Made by a program: the position numbers and the translations under genes. From NCBI GenBank assembly GCA_942493145.1, contig OW818679.1:1364001-1428000 (forward strand): 64,000 nucleotides of DNA, given 5' to 3'. A model generated the notes under the pieces. The model saw nothing but the letters and a program-made list of their open reading frames with translations, was not told the DNA's origin and did not search any database. Shown in pieces: positions 45,024 to 53,013 of the stretch; position 1 is the stretch's first letter, and each line of letters begins with the position of its first letter. The DNA comes from ENR-C20 sp942493145. GTDB lineage: Bacteria > Bacillota > Clostridia > Acetivibrionales > DTU013.

Positions 45024-45557
45024 TTGGAAATCAATAGCATGGAAACCAATGGAATTAATATTAAGGACATAGTAATCCATACGTTTGACCCTGTATATGA
45101 TGCGGATTCAAAAATTCTCATCCTTGGGACCATGCCGTCCGTTAAGTCAAGGGAAGCTGGATTTTACTATATGCATCCACAAAATATTTTCTGGAGGATA
45201 CTTTCGGATCTGCTTGATATGGATGTTCCTGCAACCATTGATGCAAAAAGGAAAATGCTCGCCGATAACGGAATAGCTTTATGGGATGTGCTAAAGAGTT
45301 GTGAAATAAAGGGCTCTCTTGACAGTTCCATCAGAAAGCCGGTACCAAATGATATTCATGGATTATTACAAAATTCAAGCATCGAGGCTATATTCACAAC
45401 AGGGAGAACAGCAACAGCTCTGTTCCGGAAATATTGCAGCAAGTTCACCGGGATGGACAGTATATACCTTCCGTCCACCAGCCCGGCGAACAAAAAGTAC
45501 TACTCATACGAAAACAAGATTGATGAATGGAAAAAGATATTAAAATATATCCGATGA
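45024..45557 (+). CDS. DNA-deoxyinosine (uracil-DNA) glycosylase family protein
   Basis: This 177-residue protein starts at TTG 45024, eight bases after GGAGG (45011-45015); the frame is open far upstream but overlaps the sortase. SKILILGTMPSVKSREAGFYYMHPQNIFWRIL is the nucleotide-binding motif of the UDG superfamily (family 6-like, hypoxanthine-DNA glycosylase), and YLPSTSPANKKYYS carries the second motif. It would excise deaminated adenine from DNA. It is followed by the DUF1294 gene after 22 bases. Confidence 0.9.
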   Translation: MEINSMETNGINIKDIVIHTFDPVYDADSKILILGTMPSVKSREAGFYYMHPQNIFWRILSDLLDMDVPATIDAKRKMLADNGIALWDVLKSCEIKGSLDSSIRKPVPNDIHGLLQNSSIEAIFTTGRTATALFRKYCSKFTGMDSIYLPSTSPANKKYYSYENKIDEWKKILKYIR

Positions 45558-45579
45558 GTTGAAAGAAGGAGATAATAGA

Positions 45580-45846
45580 ATGGACAGCTATTTCTACATA
45601 TATATCATTATAATAAACATTGCCGCATTTGTAATATCGGGTTTCGATAAGAATGCTGCAAGGAAAAACATGTGGCGGGTGCCGGAAATGACACTTTTCC
45701 TCATTTCAGCTGCAGGTGGTTCCATCGGTATGTATGTGTCAATGCGTGTCTTCAGACACAAGACGAAGCATCTGCGCTTTATGATTGGCATACCGCTAAT
45801 ATTTATACTCCAGTTAGTATTGTTGTATATGGTTTTCTTTACTTGA
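45580..45846 (+). CDS. DUF1294 family membrane protein
   Basis: This 88-residue protein starts at ATG 45580 behind AAGGAG (45566-45571); a TTG at 45559 would place that site inside the gene. It has three hydrophobic segments. FDKNAARKNMWRVPEMTLFLISAAGGSIGMY and the later FRHKTKHLRFMIGIP match the conserved core of the DUF1294 family, whose function is unknown. It is often fused to or near cold-shock or nuclease domains, which is not the case here. Confidence 0.85.
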   Translation: MDSYFYIYIIIINIAAFVISGFDKNAARKNMWRVPEMTLFLISAAGGSIGMYVSMRVFRHKTKHLRFMIGIPLIFILQLVLLYMVFFT

Positions 45847-45866
45847 AATACGCCGGGAAGTAATGT

Positions 45867-45925
45867 TAAGGGGACACTTCTCAGACCCGCGGAGTAATGC
45901 TCCACGCAAGAGAAGTGTCCCCTTA
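45867..45925. repeat. REP-like hairpin element
   Basis: A 16-bp perfect inverted repeat, TAAGGGGACACTTCTC / GAGAAGTGTCCCCTTA (45867-45882 and 45910-45925), encloses a smaller GGAG-TAATG-CTCC hairpin. It lies between convergent genes and could act as a terminator. The GGGGACACTTCTC word is similar in kind to repeated extragenic palindromes that are spread through clostridial genomes. Confidence 0.65.
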
Positions 45926-45944
45926 CCTTTTACTACTACTATTT

Positions 45945-46301
45945 TTACTGAGCAGGTGGTGCTGGCGGAACTATGATAACCAGCATTTGTGCTGCTGTTA
46001 TGCCTGTATTGATGCTTGATTTTGTTGTGTGCGGTCCGGCATGGATGGAGTCGCCGGCTTTGAGACAGAATTCACCGTCATCGGTTGTGATTGTCATTTC
46101 ACCACTAATTATGTAGTAGATGAATTCTACAGGGAGGCTATTCTTTTCTGCTCCGCCGCCGGGAAGGAAATGTGAAAGACCCATTATAACTTTTCCATCA
46201 TTAACGTCAGTAGGATTGTGAAGCCTCGTGGTCCTTACATCGAAATGGCCTGCTGCTTCATACTTGTAAGCTTCATTAGCTCTGGTAATTTTGTAACTCA
46301 T
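45945..46301 (-). CDS. Cupin domain protein
   Basis: This 118-residue single-domain cupin has motif 1 as VEFIYYIISGEMTITTDDGEFCLKAGDSIHAGPHT, spanning both conserved strands with a His at the end. The usual HxH of motif 1 is degenerate (SHFLPGGGAEKN...EF), so metal binding is uncertain. It ends IVPPAPPAQ. It begins at ATG 46301 behind AAAGGAG. The role is unknown; related small cupins bind ligands or act as isomerases. Confidence 0.8.
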   Translation of the reverse strand: MSYKITRANEAYKYEAAGHFDVRTTRLHNPTDVNDGKVIMGLSHFLPGGGAEKNSLPVEFIYYIISGEMTITTDDGEFCLKAGDSIHAGPHTTKSSINTGITAAQMLVIIVPPAPPAQ

Positions 46302-46533
46302 GTCAATTCTCCTTTTTATATATTTTAATAAATGAACATAACATGGTTAGCTGCCTAATAGAACAACCTTCCAGTAGTATTATACTCTTTATTTGAGTTA
46401 AATAACAATAATCATTTTATATTAAAAACTGAAAATGCATAGAAACAGCCTGTTAATTCCGATTGTTCATATTGAAATCATGGGATATAATGGATGCGGA
46501 AATAATTATTAACTGCATAACCATAGGGAGTAT

Positions 46534-47391
46534 ATGAAAAATAAAATTGTTCTCGTTACAGGCGCAAATTCGGGTATGGGCAAAGCAACCGCAGCCCGGC
46601 TGGCGGATATGGGTGCAAAGGTTGTAATGCTTTGCCGAAACAGGAGTCGTGGTGAGCAGGCATTGAATGAACTAATGCTTGTACCCGGCAGGGATTTTGA
46701 CCTAATGATATGTGATCTGGGAAAAAAGAAAAGCATCCAGGATTTTGTCTCTGATTTCAAAGAGAAGTATGATCACCTGGACGTCCTTATAAACAGTGCA
46801 GGCGTCATTACACTGGATAGACAGGAAACAGCCGATCACATGGAGCTGCAGTTCGGGGTCAATCACATTGGCCATTTCATGCTGACCATGCTTCTTCTTG
46901 ACTGGGTGGAGAAATCAGAGGAAGGAAGAATAGTAGTTCTCAGTTCAGGGGCACACAAAGTAGGAAGGATTCATTTTAATGATTACAATTTAAACAAGGG
47001 CTACAATGTAATAAAATCGTACAGCCAATCCAAATTGGCCAATCTCCTGTTTGTAAGGGAGCTTTCAAGAAGGCTTCAGGAGAAAGGAAGCAGGGTGATT
47101 GTCAATGCTGCCCATCCAGGTGCAGTTGCAACAGATTTGGGTGTGGACAGAAAAACTGAGTTTGGCAGGAGTGTGGTACGATTATTAAAACCCTTTTTCC
47201 AAACACCAGAACAAGGAGCCCGGACAGCCATATTCCTGGCTACAGATCCATCAGTCGCTCACACAACCGGTCTGTATTTCTACAAGTGCAAGCCGTCAGG
47301 AACATCTGTCAGGTCGCGGGACATGAAGACAGCAAATGAATTGTTCAGACTTAGCGAAAGCATTTGTGGGATTCAATTTAAATTTGACTAA
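46534..47391 (+). CDS. Short-chain dehydrogenase (retinol dehydrogenase-like)
   Basis: This 285-residue SDR has the cofactor motif TGANSGMGKATAARL (residues 9-23), basic LCRNRSRGEQA for NADP(H), NSAG, and catalytic YSQSK with Ser in VVLSSGAHK. The HPGAVATDLG and late TTGLYFYKCKPS segments are typical of the RDH11-14/WWOX-like branch. The ORF is followed 17 bases later by the ferritin-like gene. A weak AGGGAG lies six bases before the ATG. Confidence 0.9.
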   Translation: MKNKIVLVTGANSGMGKATAARLADMGAKVVMLCRNRSRGEQALNELMLVPGRDFDLMICDLGKKKSIQDFVSDFKEKYDHLDVLINSAGVITLDRQETADHMELQFGVNHIGHFMLTMLLLDWVEKSEEGRIVVLSSGAHKVGRIHFNDYNLNKGYNVIKSYSQSKLANLLFVRELSRRLQEKGSRVIVNAAHPGAVATDLGVDRKTEFGRSVVRLLKPFFQTPEQGARTAIFLATDPSVAHTTGLYFYKCKPSGTSVRSRDMKTANELFRLSESICGIQFKFD

Positions 47392-47408
47392 TGAAAGGAG
47401 GTGTTACA

Positions 47409-47732
47409 ATGCCTGACTTTGGCAATTCATTTTCAGGACTGGCAAAAGACCGTAAGCTGACAGAGCAGGAACTGGTTCGCGCAATAAGATTCATGATAGC
47501 GGCTGAATATGAAGCAATACAGCTGTATATGCAGTTAGCGGAATCAACAGATAATAAGCTTGCGATAGAGGTTTTGAAGGATATCGCCGATGAAGAAAGG
47601 GTTCATGCAGGGGAATTTCTGCGATTATTGAAGGAACTTGAACCTGATGAAGAAAAATTCTATAACGAAGGTGCCCAGGAAGTAGAAGAAGAAATTGAAG
47701 ATTTAAAGGGAAGTAAAAAGAGCAAATCATAA
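47409..47732 (+). CDS. Ferritin-like (rubrerythrin-type) diiron protein
   Basis: This 107-residue protein starts at ATG 47409, with AAAGGAGGTG ending seven bases upstream. Two helices carry the diiron ligands: MIAAEYEAIQLYMQLAE (Glu) and IADEERVHAGEFLRLL (ExxH). The beginning MPDFGNSFSGLAKDRKLTEQELVRAIR resembles the small ferritin-like proteins that in some thermophiles are packaged by, or fused to, encapsulins. The C-terminal tail is acidic, then Lys/Ser-rich. No encapsulin gene is adjacent. A role in iron or peroxide handling is likely. Confidence 0.85.
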   Translation: MPDFGNSFSGLAKDRKLTEQELVRAIRFMIAAEYEAIQLYMQLAESTDNKLAIEVLKDIADEERVHAGEFLRLLKELEPDEEKFYNEGAQEVEEEIEDLKGSKKSKS

Positions 47733-47768
47733 ATTTTGAGGGGGTGGTTTTCCGCCCCCTCAAAATTT
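47731..47768. terminator. Bidirectional terminator
   Basis: A perfect 14-bp stem, AAATTTTGAGGGGG / CCCCCTCAAAATTT, starts at the stop codon of the ferritin-like gene and ends shortly before the stop of the convergent flavodoxin gene. The A/T flanks give a T-run on either strand. Confidence 0.85.
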
Positions 47769-47778
47769 ATCATCAAAA

Positions 47779-48675
47779 TCAACTGATGGATATATACTCT
47801 GAACCAACTTCCTTGCGTAAACCATCGTGGGAATAGTAGTAATCCTCAACAAGGTCTGCAACAAGAGCTTTCGCTTTGGCTTCGTCCCTGGGACCTGGTT
47901 TGCTGTCCATATGGGTGTGGAAGAAGAAGGAACCGGCATGCTCATTACCGGCTGCATCCTTATAATATACAGGTGGGTTCAATTTATCGCCCATCGTTTG
48001 CGGTATCTCACCGTCTTTAAGGCCGGCTGGGCCATATTCCTTGCCGCAGCAGGCAAATTTTCCAACAACAGAAACAGAGTTCAATTCGAGATAAAGCTTT
48101 AACAGTTCTATAGTAGCAAGACATTCTTTTGAACCGGCAAATCCACCGCCATAGGTCGAAAAAACAATTCCAAGTGGTTTGTAAAGTCCCTGGGGTGATG
48201 GACCCCCTGGATAAACCCCTGAGGTTCCGGTAAAGTCAGAGCCATGAAAGCTTGGTCTGTTTCTCATAGGTCCGCCAGGCCCACCGGGCCCACCGGGCCC
48301 GCCAGGTCCACCTGGCCCACCAGGCCCACCAGGCCCGTCGTGGCTGCCGGGTCCCGCTCCGCCACCTGCATTGAAGGCTTTTCCCGCTTCTGCATTTGCT
48401 GTCACATTCTTTTCAAGATCAGTACCTCCGCCAAGACTGAAGGTTTTGATGACAGGCATCATAGGAGAACCGGCAATTATTGGACTTCCCAGGCATACAA
48501 CATCATAGTCTTCGAAATAGGTTTTGCCTGCAAGACTTGCCCAATCAGTTTTTGGAGTGATTTTTACCATTGTGGTTTCCATGCAATAGAATTCGAAAGT
48601 TGCCTTGAACCAATTTGCTATTTTCTCAGTATTTCCGGTAATGCTGGAATATAAAATCAGTGCTTTGTTCTTCAT
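47779..48675 (-). CDS. Flavodoxin-like protein with a collagen-like Gly-Gly-Pro insert
   Basis: This is a 298-residue protein. The first 85 residues are a flavodoxin half with the FMN-phosphate loop LILYSSITGNTEKIA (residues 6-20) and CLGSPIIAGSP. Residues about 103-137 are a Gly/Pro-rich spacer with seven or eight GGP triplets. The flavodoxin fold then continues (KPLGIVFSTYGGGFAGSKECLATIELLKLYLE, KFACCGKEYGP) and ends with a C-terminal helix. The insert lies between flavodoxin strand regions and probably extends as a flexible loop. The DNA of the insert is a 9-base GC-rich repeat (48270-48340) that may vary in length. Electron transfer or flavin reductase activity is inferred from the fold. 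Confidence 0.85.
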   Translation of the reverse strand: MKNKALILYSSITGNTEKIANWFKATFEFYCMETTMVKITPKTDWASLAGKTYFEDYDVVCLGSPIIAGSPMMPVIKTFSLGGGTDLEKNVTANAEAGKAFNAGGGAGPGSHDGPGGPGGPGGPGGPGGPGGPGGPMRNRPSFHGSDFTGTSGVYPGGPSPQGLYKPLGIVFSTYGGGFAGSKECLATIELLKLYLELNSVSVVGKFACCGKEYGPAGLKDGEIPQTMGDKLNPPVYYKDAAGNEHAGSFFFHTHMDSKPGPRDEAKAKALVADLVEDYYYSHDGLRKEVGSEYISIS

Positions 48676-48883
48676 AATAGTCAGCTCCCTTACTAAATAT
48701 GCATAATACTACCATTCCGTTTTTCTGGTGTCCAATATTTATTTTGACATGTAAGTATAATCAATTTGATATATTCTCAATTCGAGATATTCTCAATTGT
48801 GCCTATACTATTAATATCAAAAGTATTATACTTTTTAATGAGATTTGTTAATATACAGAACAATGGAAGCTTTGCAACATCAA

Positions 48884-49095
48884 GTGGCCTGTAACAGTTA
48901 AAACTTTAGTAGATGCAGGCCACAACATCAAGGAAGTGTATTTGTAACACTCCGAATAATAAACAGGAATGAAGTGTTACAAAACACATGTGGCCTGTAA
49001 CAGTTAAAACTTTAGTAGATGCAGGCCACAACATCAAGGAAGTGTATTTGTAACACTCCGAATAATAAACAGGAATGAAGTGTTACAAAACACTA
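48884..49095 (+). repeat. Two tandem copies of a 106-base unit
   Basis: The unit starting GTGGCCTGTAACAGTTAAAA (48884) recurs without visible change at 48990; identity runs about 104 bases per copy. Each unit contains two dyads: GTGGCCTG/CAGGCCAC and GTAACACT/AGTGTTAC. The block lies in a 457-base gap without genes, directly before an MFS transporter gene, so it may be a duplicated operator or leader. Confidence 0.9.
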
Positions 49096-49132
49096 AGTTT
49101 TTGATGAAACAGATACAATAGTTGCAGATTTT

Positions 49133-50374
49133 GTGGGGAAACGGATGCTAAAGAGGATTACAGAAAAACTAAATGGCGTAAACAGGGAATACCTGATTTT
49201 CATATTGGCAATTATATTCATGGGAATTGGCCAAAGCGTTGACGGATCAACTTTATCAAACTTTTTGAAAGAAAAGCTGGATTTTGCCATAATGCAAAGG
49301 ACTGCCCTTGAACTACCCAGAGAGCTACCAGGGTTCCTTGTTTTTATTGTGATAGGTTTACTCTCATCACTTGGAGACATACGGATTGCCGCAATAGCAA
49401 ATGTTCTGGCGGCTTCGGGTATGCTTCTCCTGGGAGTAGTACCAACATCAAATTACACAATAATAGTAATGATCTCTTTTGTATATAGCTGTGGCCAGCA
49501 CCTTGCAATGCCCGTCTCAAACAGTATCGGCATGAACTTCGCAAACGGCGTTAACCTTGGAAGGAAGCTGGGACAGATCAATGCTGCCAATACGGCGTCG
49601 TTGGTAATCAGCAGTGCTATCCTCTGGCTATTGTTCAAATACGTTGAAATTGATTATAGCGTATCCTTTTGCATTGGGGCAGTTGCCTTCTTCATTTCTG
49701 CTATTTTAATCTTTACAATGAACCCCAGACAAACCACACGTTCAAAAAACAGGTTCGTATTCAGGAAGGAATATCGGCTGTACTACATACTGAGCGTAAT
49801 GTACGGTGCACGTAAACAGATATTCATGACTTTTGCGCCATGGGCGCTGGTTGACATTTTCAAGCAAAAGGTTACTACGATGACCATCCTGTTGTTTATT
49901 ATATCGGCCCTTGGAATTTTCATGAAACCCATCATAGGAAATCTCATAGACAGATTAGGCGAAAGAGTGATACTGACCAGTGAGGCGGGGCTTCTGATCG
50001 TGGTTTGCCTGATATACGCGTTTGCAGCGGATATCTTTATTACAGACATAGCTGTTTTGATTATGTGTGCCTGTTATATAATTGACCAGACGGTGAGCTC
50101 GGTCAGCATGGCGCGAGCCACTTACCTTAAAAAGATAGCCCTTTGCGACGAAGATGTCTCACCGACACTTTCTCTCGGAATCAGCCTTGACCATATAGTA
50201 TCAATGTTCATTCCGGTTGTTGCCGGCATTGTTTGGTATGCAAACGGAACGTACGGATACAGGTATGTATTTATTGGAGGGGCTGTCATTGCAGTTGCAA
50301 ATATGTTCTTCTGCAGGTATATCACAACCGACAGACCTTCCGGTACAGGTTCTGCCATATCCTCAGATGCTTAA
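49133..50374 (+). CDS. MFS transporter
   Basis: This 413-residue membrane protein has about twelve hydrophobic helices. The start is GTG 49133 or ATG 49145, with only weak ribosome binding sites. The loop IGNLIDRLGERVIL (about residue 265) is the second-half version of MFS motif A. The first-half motif is poorly conserved (LLSSLGDIRIAAI). GVNLGRKLGQINAANTA is a Gly-rich helix-5 segment. It resembles a clostridial MFS group without known substrates. The upstream tandem repeat with TGTAACACT/AGTGTTACA dyads may be its control region. Confidence 0.88.
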   Translation: MGKRMLKRITEKLNGVNREYLIFILAIIFMGIGQSVDGSTLSNFLKEKLDFAIMQRTALELPRELPGFLVFIVIGLLSSLGDIRIAAIANVLAASGMLLLGVVPTSNYTIIVMISFVYSCGQHLAMPVSNSIGMNFANGVNLGRKLGQINAANTASLVISSAILWLLFKYVEIDYSVSFCIGAVAFFISAILIFTMNPRQTTRSKNRFVFRKEYRLYYILSVMYGARKQIFMTFAPWALVDIFKQKVTTMTILLFIISALGIFMKPIIGNLIDRLGERVILTSEAGLLIVVCLIYAFAADIFITDIAVLIMCACYIIDQTVSSVSMARATYLKKIALCDEDVSPTLSLGISLDHIVSMFIPVVAGIVWYANGTYGYRYVFIGGAVIAVANMFFCRYITTDRPSGTGSAISSDA

Positions 50375-50463
50375 TCATTCAAATATATTTTTCCTATTTC
50401 TTCAGATGTTGTATAATATTCCTGTAATCCCATATCGGAAAATAAATAAAGGCGGTGGAGTTT

Positions 50464-51318
50464 ATGCAGGAGTATATTATCAAGGCAGCAGACGGCACAG
50501 GCCTGTTTGCCTGCAATTGGCTTCCGGAAGGCCAGCCATGCGGAATCATCACCCTTGTCCACGGTATTGGCGAGCACAGTGGCAGATATGGTCATATTGC
50601 CGAAATCTTCAATAAAAACGGATTTGTATTTAATTCATTTGACCTGCGCGGACATGGCAAGTCGGGCGGAAAAAGAGGCTATACTCCAACCAAAGATTCA
50701 TTTATGAAGGATATCGATGCCATTTTGTACGATATTTCTGAAAAGTATCCCGGTCTGCCCCATTTCCTTTATGGCCATAGTATGGGTGGAAGCCTTGCAA
50801 TAAACTATGTCCTCAGGGAGGCCTCAAAACCCGATAAAAAGCCAGTACTCACTGGCCTGATTGCCACCGGTCCATGGCTTAGGCTGGTATCTCCGCCAAA
50901 TGGAACGGTCAGGCTCTTCGCGAATATTATGAACGTTTTTAACCCATCAATGCAAATGGATAACAATGTAGATGCCAACCAACTGAGCCATGTTGCAGAT
51001 ATAGCAACAAAATATGCCAGTGATGAGCTTGTACATCATAAAATAACGCCACGAATGTTTACAGGTGTATACAAAGCCGGACTATGGGCTTTGGACAACG
51101 CCGCAGCCATGCCAATTCCATGCCTTATCATGCATGGTGGAGCGGATGGCATCACATCACCTGCGGCAAGTGCCCAATTTGCTTCATCAGCCGGGCAGCA
51201 TTGCACTTTCCGGCAATGGGAAGGTCTTTATCACGAAATACACAACGAAGCCATATATCCCGAGGTGGTTGACTTCATACTCAAATGGATAGAGGGTATC
51301 ATGCCGGGCCGGGTGTAA
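50464..51318 (+). CDS. Alpha/beta hydrolase, monoacylglycerol lipase type
   Basis: This 284-residue protein (serine aminopeptidase S33/hydrolase_4 family) starts at ATG 50464 behind GGTGGAG. The oxyanion motif is LVHGIGEHSGRYGHIAE, followed by FDLRGHGKSGG, nucleophile YGHSMGGSLA, a catalytic Asp near MHGGADGITSP and His in GLYHEIHNE. The set is diagnostic for lysophospholipase/monoacylglycerol lipases. It is followed 27 bases later by glycerol kinase, which would phosphorylate the released glycerol, so the pair probably scavenges acylglycerols. No signal peptide is seen. Confidence 0.92.
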   Translation: MQEYIIKAADGTGLFACNWLPEGQPCGIITLVHGIGEHSGRYGHIAEIFNKNGFVFNSFDLRGHGKSGGKRGYTPTKDSFMKDIDAILYDISEKYPGLPHFLYGHSMGGSLAINYVLREASKPDKKPVLTGLIATGPWLRLVSPPNGTVRLFANIMNVFNPSMQMDNNVDANQLSHVADIATKYASDELVHHKITPRMFTGVYKAGLWALDNAAAMPIPCLIMHGGADGITSPAASAQFASSAGQHCTFRQWEGLYHEIHNEAIYPEVVDFILKWIEGIMPGRV

Positions 51319-51345
51319 ACCGGTTAATTGTGCGGAGGAATTGTT

Positions 51346-52839
51346 ATGGACAAAAAGTATGTTGTGGCTCTTGATCAGGGAACTACCAGCTCAAGGGCAA
51401 TTGTTTTCGACGGCAACGCCAATGTAGCGGGTTGGGCGTCAAAACCCCTCAGACAAATATATCCCAGACCCGGATGGGTCGAACACGATCCCCATGAAAT
51501 ATATTATTCGCAACTTGAGGTCCTGAAAACCGCTATTGAGAATGCGGAAATATCATATGGGGAAATATCTGCCATAGGTATAACAAATCAGCGCGAGACT
51601 GTTGTCCTATGGGACAGGATGAGCGGCAGACCTGTTTACAATGCAATCTGCTGGCAGTGCAGAAGGACGGCGGATATTTGTGACGAATTGATAAGGAATC
51701 AAAAGGAACCTGTCATCAGGGAAAAGACCGGGTTGATAGCTGACGCTTACTTCTCGGGAACTAAAATAAAATGGATACTGGACAATGTGCCCGGTGTAAG
51801 AGAAGAAGCCGCCAGAGGTAATATCCTTGCAGGAACGGTAGACACCTGGCTGATCTGGAATCTTACAGGCGGAAAGGTACATGCTACTGATTACTCCAAT
51901 GCATCAAGGACGATGCTGTTTGATATACGAAGACTAAGCTGGGACGCAGAGCTTCTTGAGATGCTTGACATACCGGAAAATATCCTGCCCGAGGTAAAGC
52001 CTTCAAGTAATCTTTTCGGATATACCGACAACTCGATACTGGGCAGCGAGGTTCCCATAACTGCAGTCATGGGGGATCAGCAATCAGCACTTTTCGGACA
52101 TGCCTGCTTCAACAGGGGAGATATAAAGAACACCTATGGCACCGGCTGCTTTATGCTCATGAATACCGGGGAGGATATGGTGCTGTCAAACAACAGGCTG
52201 CTTACCACCATCGCCTGGGGAATAGACGGAAAAGTGAATTATGCACTTGAAGGGAGCATCTTCACTGGAGGAGCAGTGATTCAGTGGCTGAGGGACGAAT
52301 TGGGACTTATCGGTTCAGCTGCAGAATGCAATACTCTGGCAGAGACAGTACCCGACACCAATGGTGTATATTTTGTACCGGCATTCACAGGACTGGGCAC
52401 TCCATACTGGGATATGTACGCCAGAGGTGCAATATTCGGCCTTACCAGAGGAGCAACAAAGGCCCATCTGGCAAGAGCTGCGCTGGAAGCCATCGCATAT
52501 CAGACCAGGGACGTGATTCGCTGTATGCAGGAGGATGCCATTTGCAGCATAAGCTCTTTAAAAGTAGATGGGGGTGCCAGTGTCAGTAACATGCTGATGC
52601 AATTCCAGGCCGATATTCTAGGTGTCAGGGTATACAGACCCGAACTGGCTGATACCACTGCCCTGGGGGCTGCATATATGGCGGGCTTATACACATCGGT
52701 TTGGTCCGGAATGAGTGAAATCGCCGAGAAATGGCGTGCAGCCAGCATTTATCTGCCTTCAATGGATAAGGAAAAAGTTGAAAACCTCTATGCTGGATGG
52801 AAAAAAGCTATACAAAGGTCTCTCAATTGGGAAAACTAG
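51346..52839 (+). CDS. glpK: Glycerol kinase
   Basis: This 497-residue FGGY-family kinase starts at ATG 51346 behind GGAGG. ALDQGTTSSRAIVFD is the phosphate-1 motif, ITNQRETVVLWD and ICWQCRRTADIC the glycerol-site region, and GALEAIAYQTRDV-like ALEAIAYQTRDVIRCM the FGGY segment. GDQQSALFGH carries the catalytic Asp. The length equals standard GlpK. It makes glycerol 3-phosphate. No GlpF or GlpD is nearby; the lipase gene is the only partner. Confidence 0.96.
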   Translation: MDKKYVVALDQGTTSSRAIVFDGNANVAGWASKPLRQIYPRPGWVEHDPHEIYYSQLEVLKTAIENAEISYGEISAIGITNQRETVVLWDRMSGRPVYNAICWQCRRTADICDELIRNQKEPVIREKTGLIADAYFSGTKIKWILDNVPGVREEAARGNILAGTVDTWLIWNLTGGKVHATDYSNASRTMLFDIRRLSWDAELLEMLDIPENILPEVKPSSNLFGYTDNSILGSEVPITAVMGDQQSALFGHACFNRGDIKNTYGTGCFMLMNTGEDMVLSNNRLLTTIAWGIDGKVNYALEGSIFTGGAVIQWLRDELGLIGSAAECNTLAETVPDTNGVYFVPAFTGLGTPYWDMYARGAIFGLTRGATKAHLARAALEAIAYQTRDVIRCMQEDAICSISSLKVDGGASVSNMLMQFQADILGVRVYRPELADTTALGAAYMAGLYTSVWSGMSEIAEKWRAASIYLPSMDKEKVENLYAGWKKAIQRSLNWEN

Positions 52840-52840
52840 A

Positions 52841-52899
52841 GTGGTGACGGTTCTGGTGCTGTTTTGACGGTTCTCGAACAGCACCAGAACCGTCACCAC
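52841..52899. repeat. REP-like 23-bp perfect hairpin
   Basis: GTGGTGACGGTTCTGGTGCT plus GTT (52841-52863) is complemented exactly by 52877-52899, with a 13-base loop that itself repeats TGACGGTTCT. The stem starts right after the glpK stop codon. GTGACGGTTCT words are typical of extragenic palindromes in Clostridia and may also serve as terminators. Confidence 0.75.
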
Positions 52900-53013
52900 C
52901 TGCGGGTTTGCCAAACAACCTTGGGATTTAAATTCCGAGGTTGTTTTATTTTTACAAATTGGATATAATAATATATGTAAATGCAAATGAATTGCAATTA
53001 TCGGGAGGCGTAT

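Noticed and set aside
47409..47732. Encapsulin cargo operon
   Set aside because: The ferritin-like protein resembles encapsulin-associated types, but no shell gene and no C-terminal targeting peptide are visible.
48884..49095. 106-base repeats as CRISPR or insertion sequence
   Set aside because: Only two adjacent copies, no spacers, no transposase frame and no target-site duplication visible.
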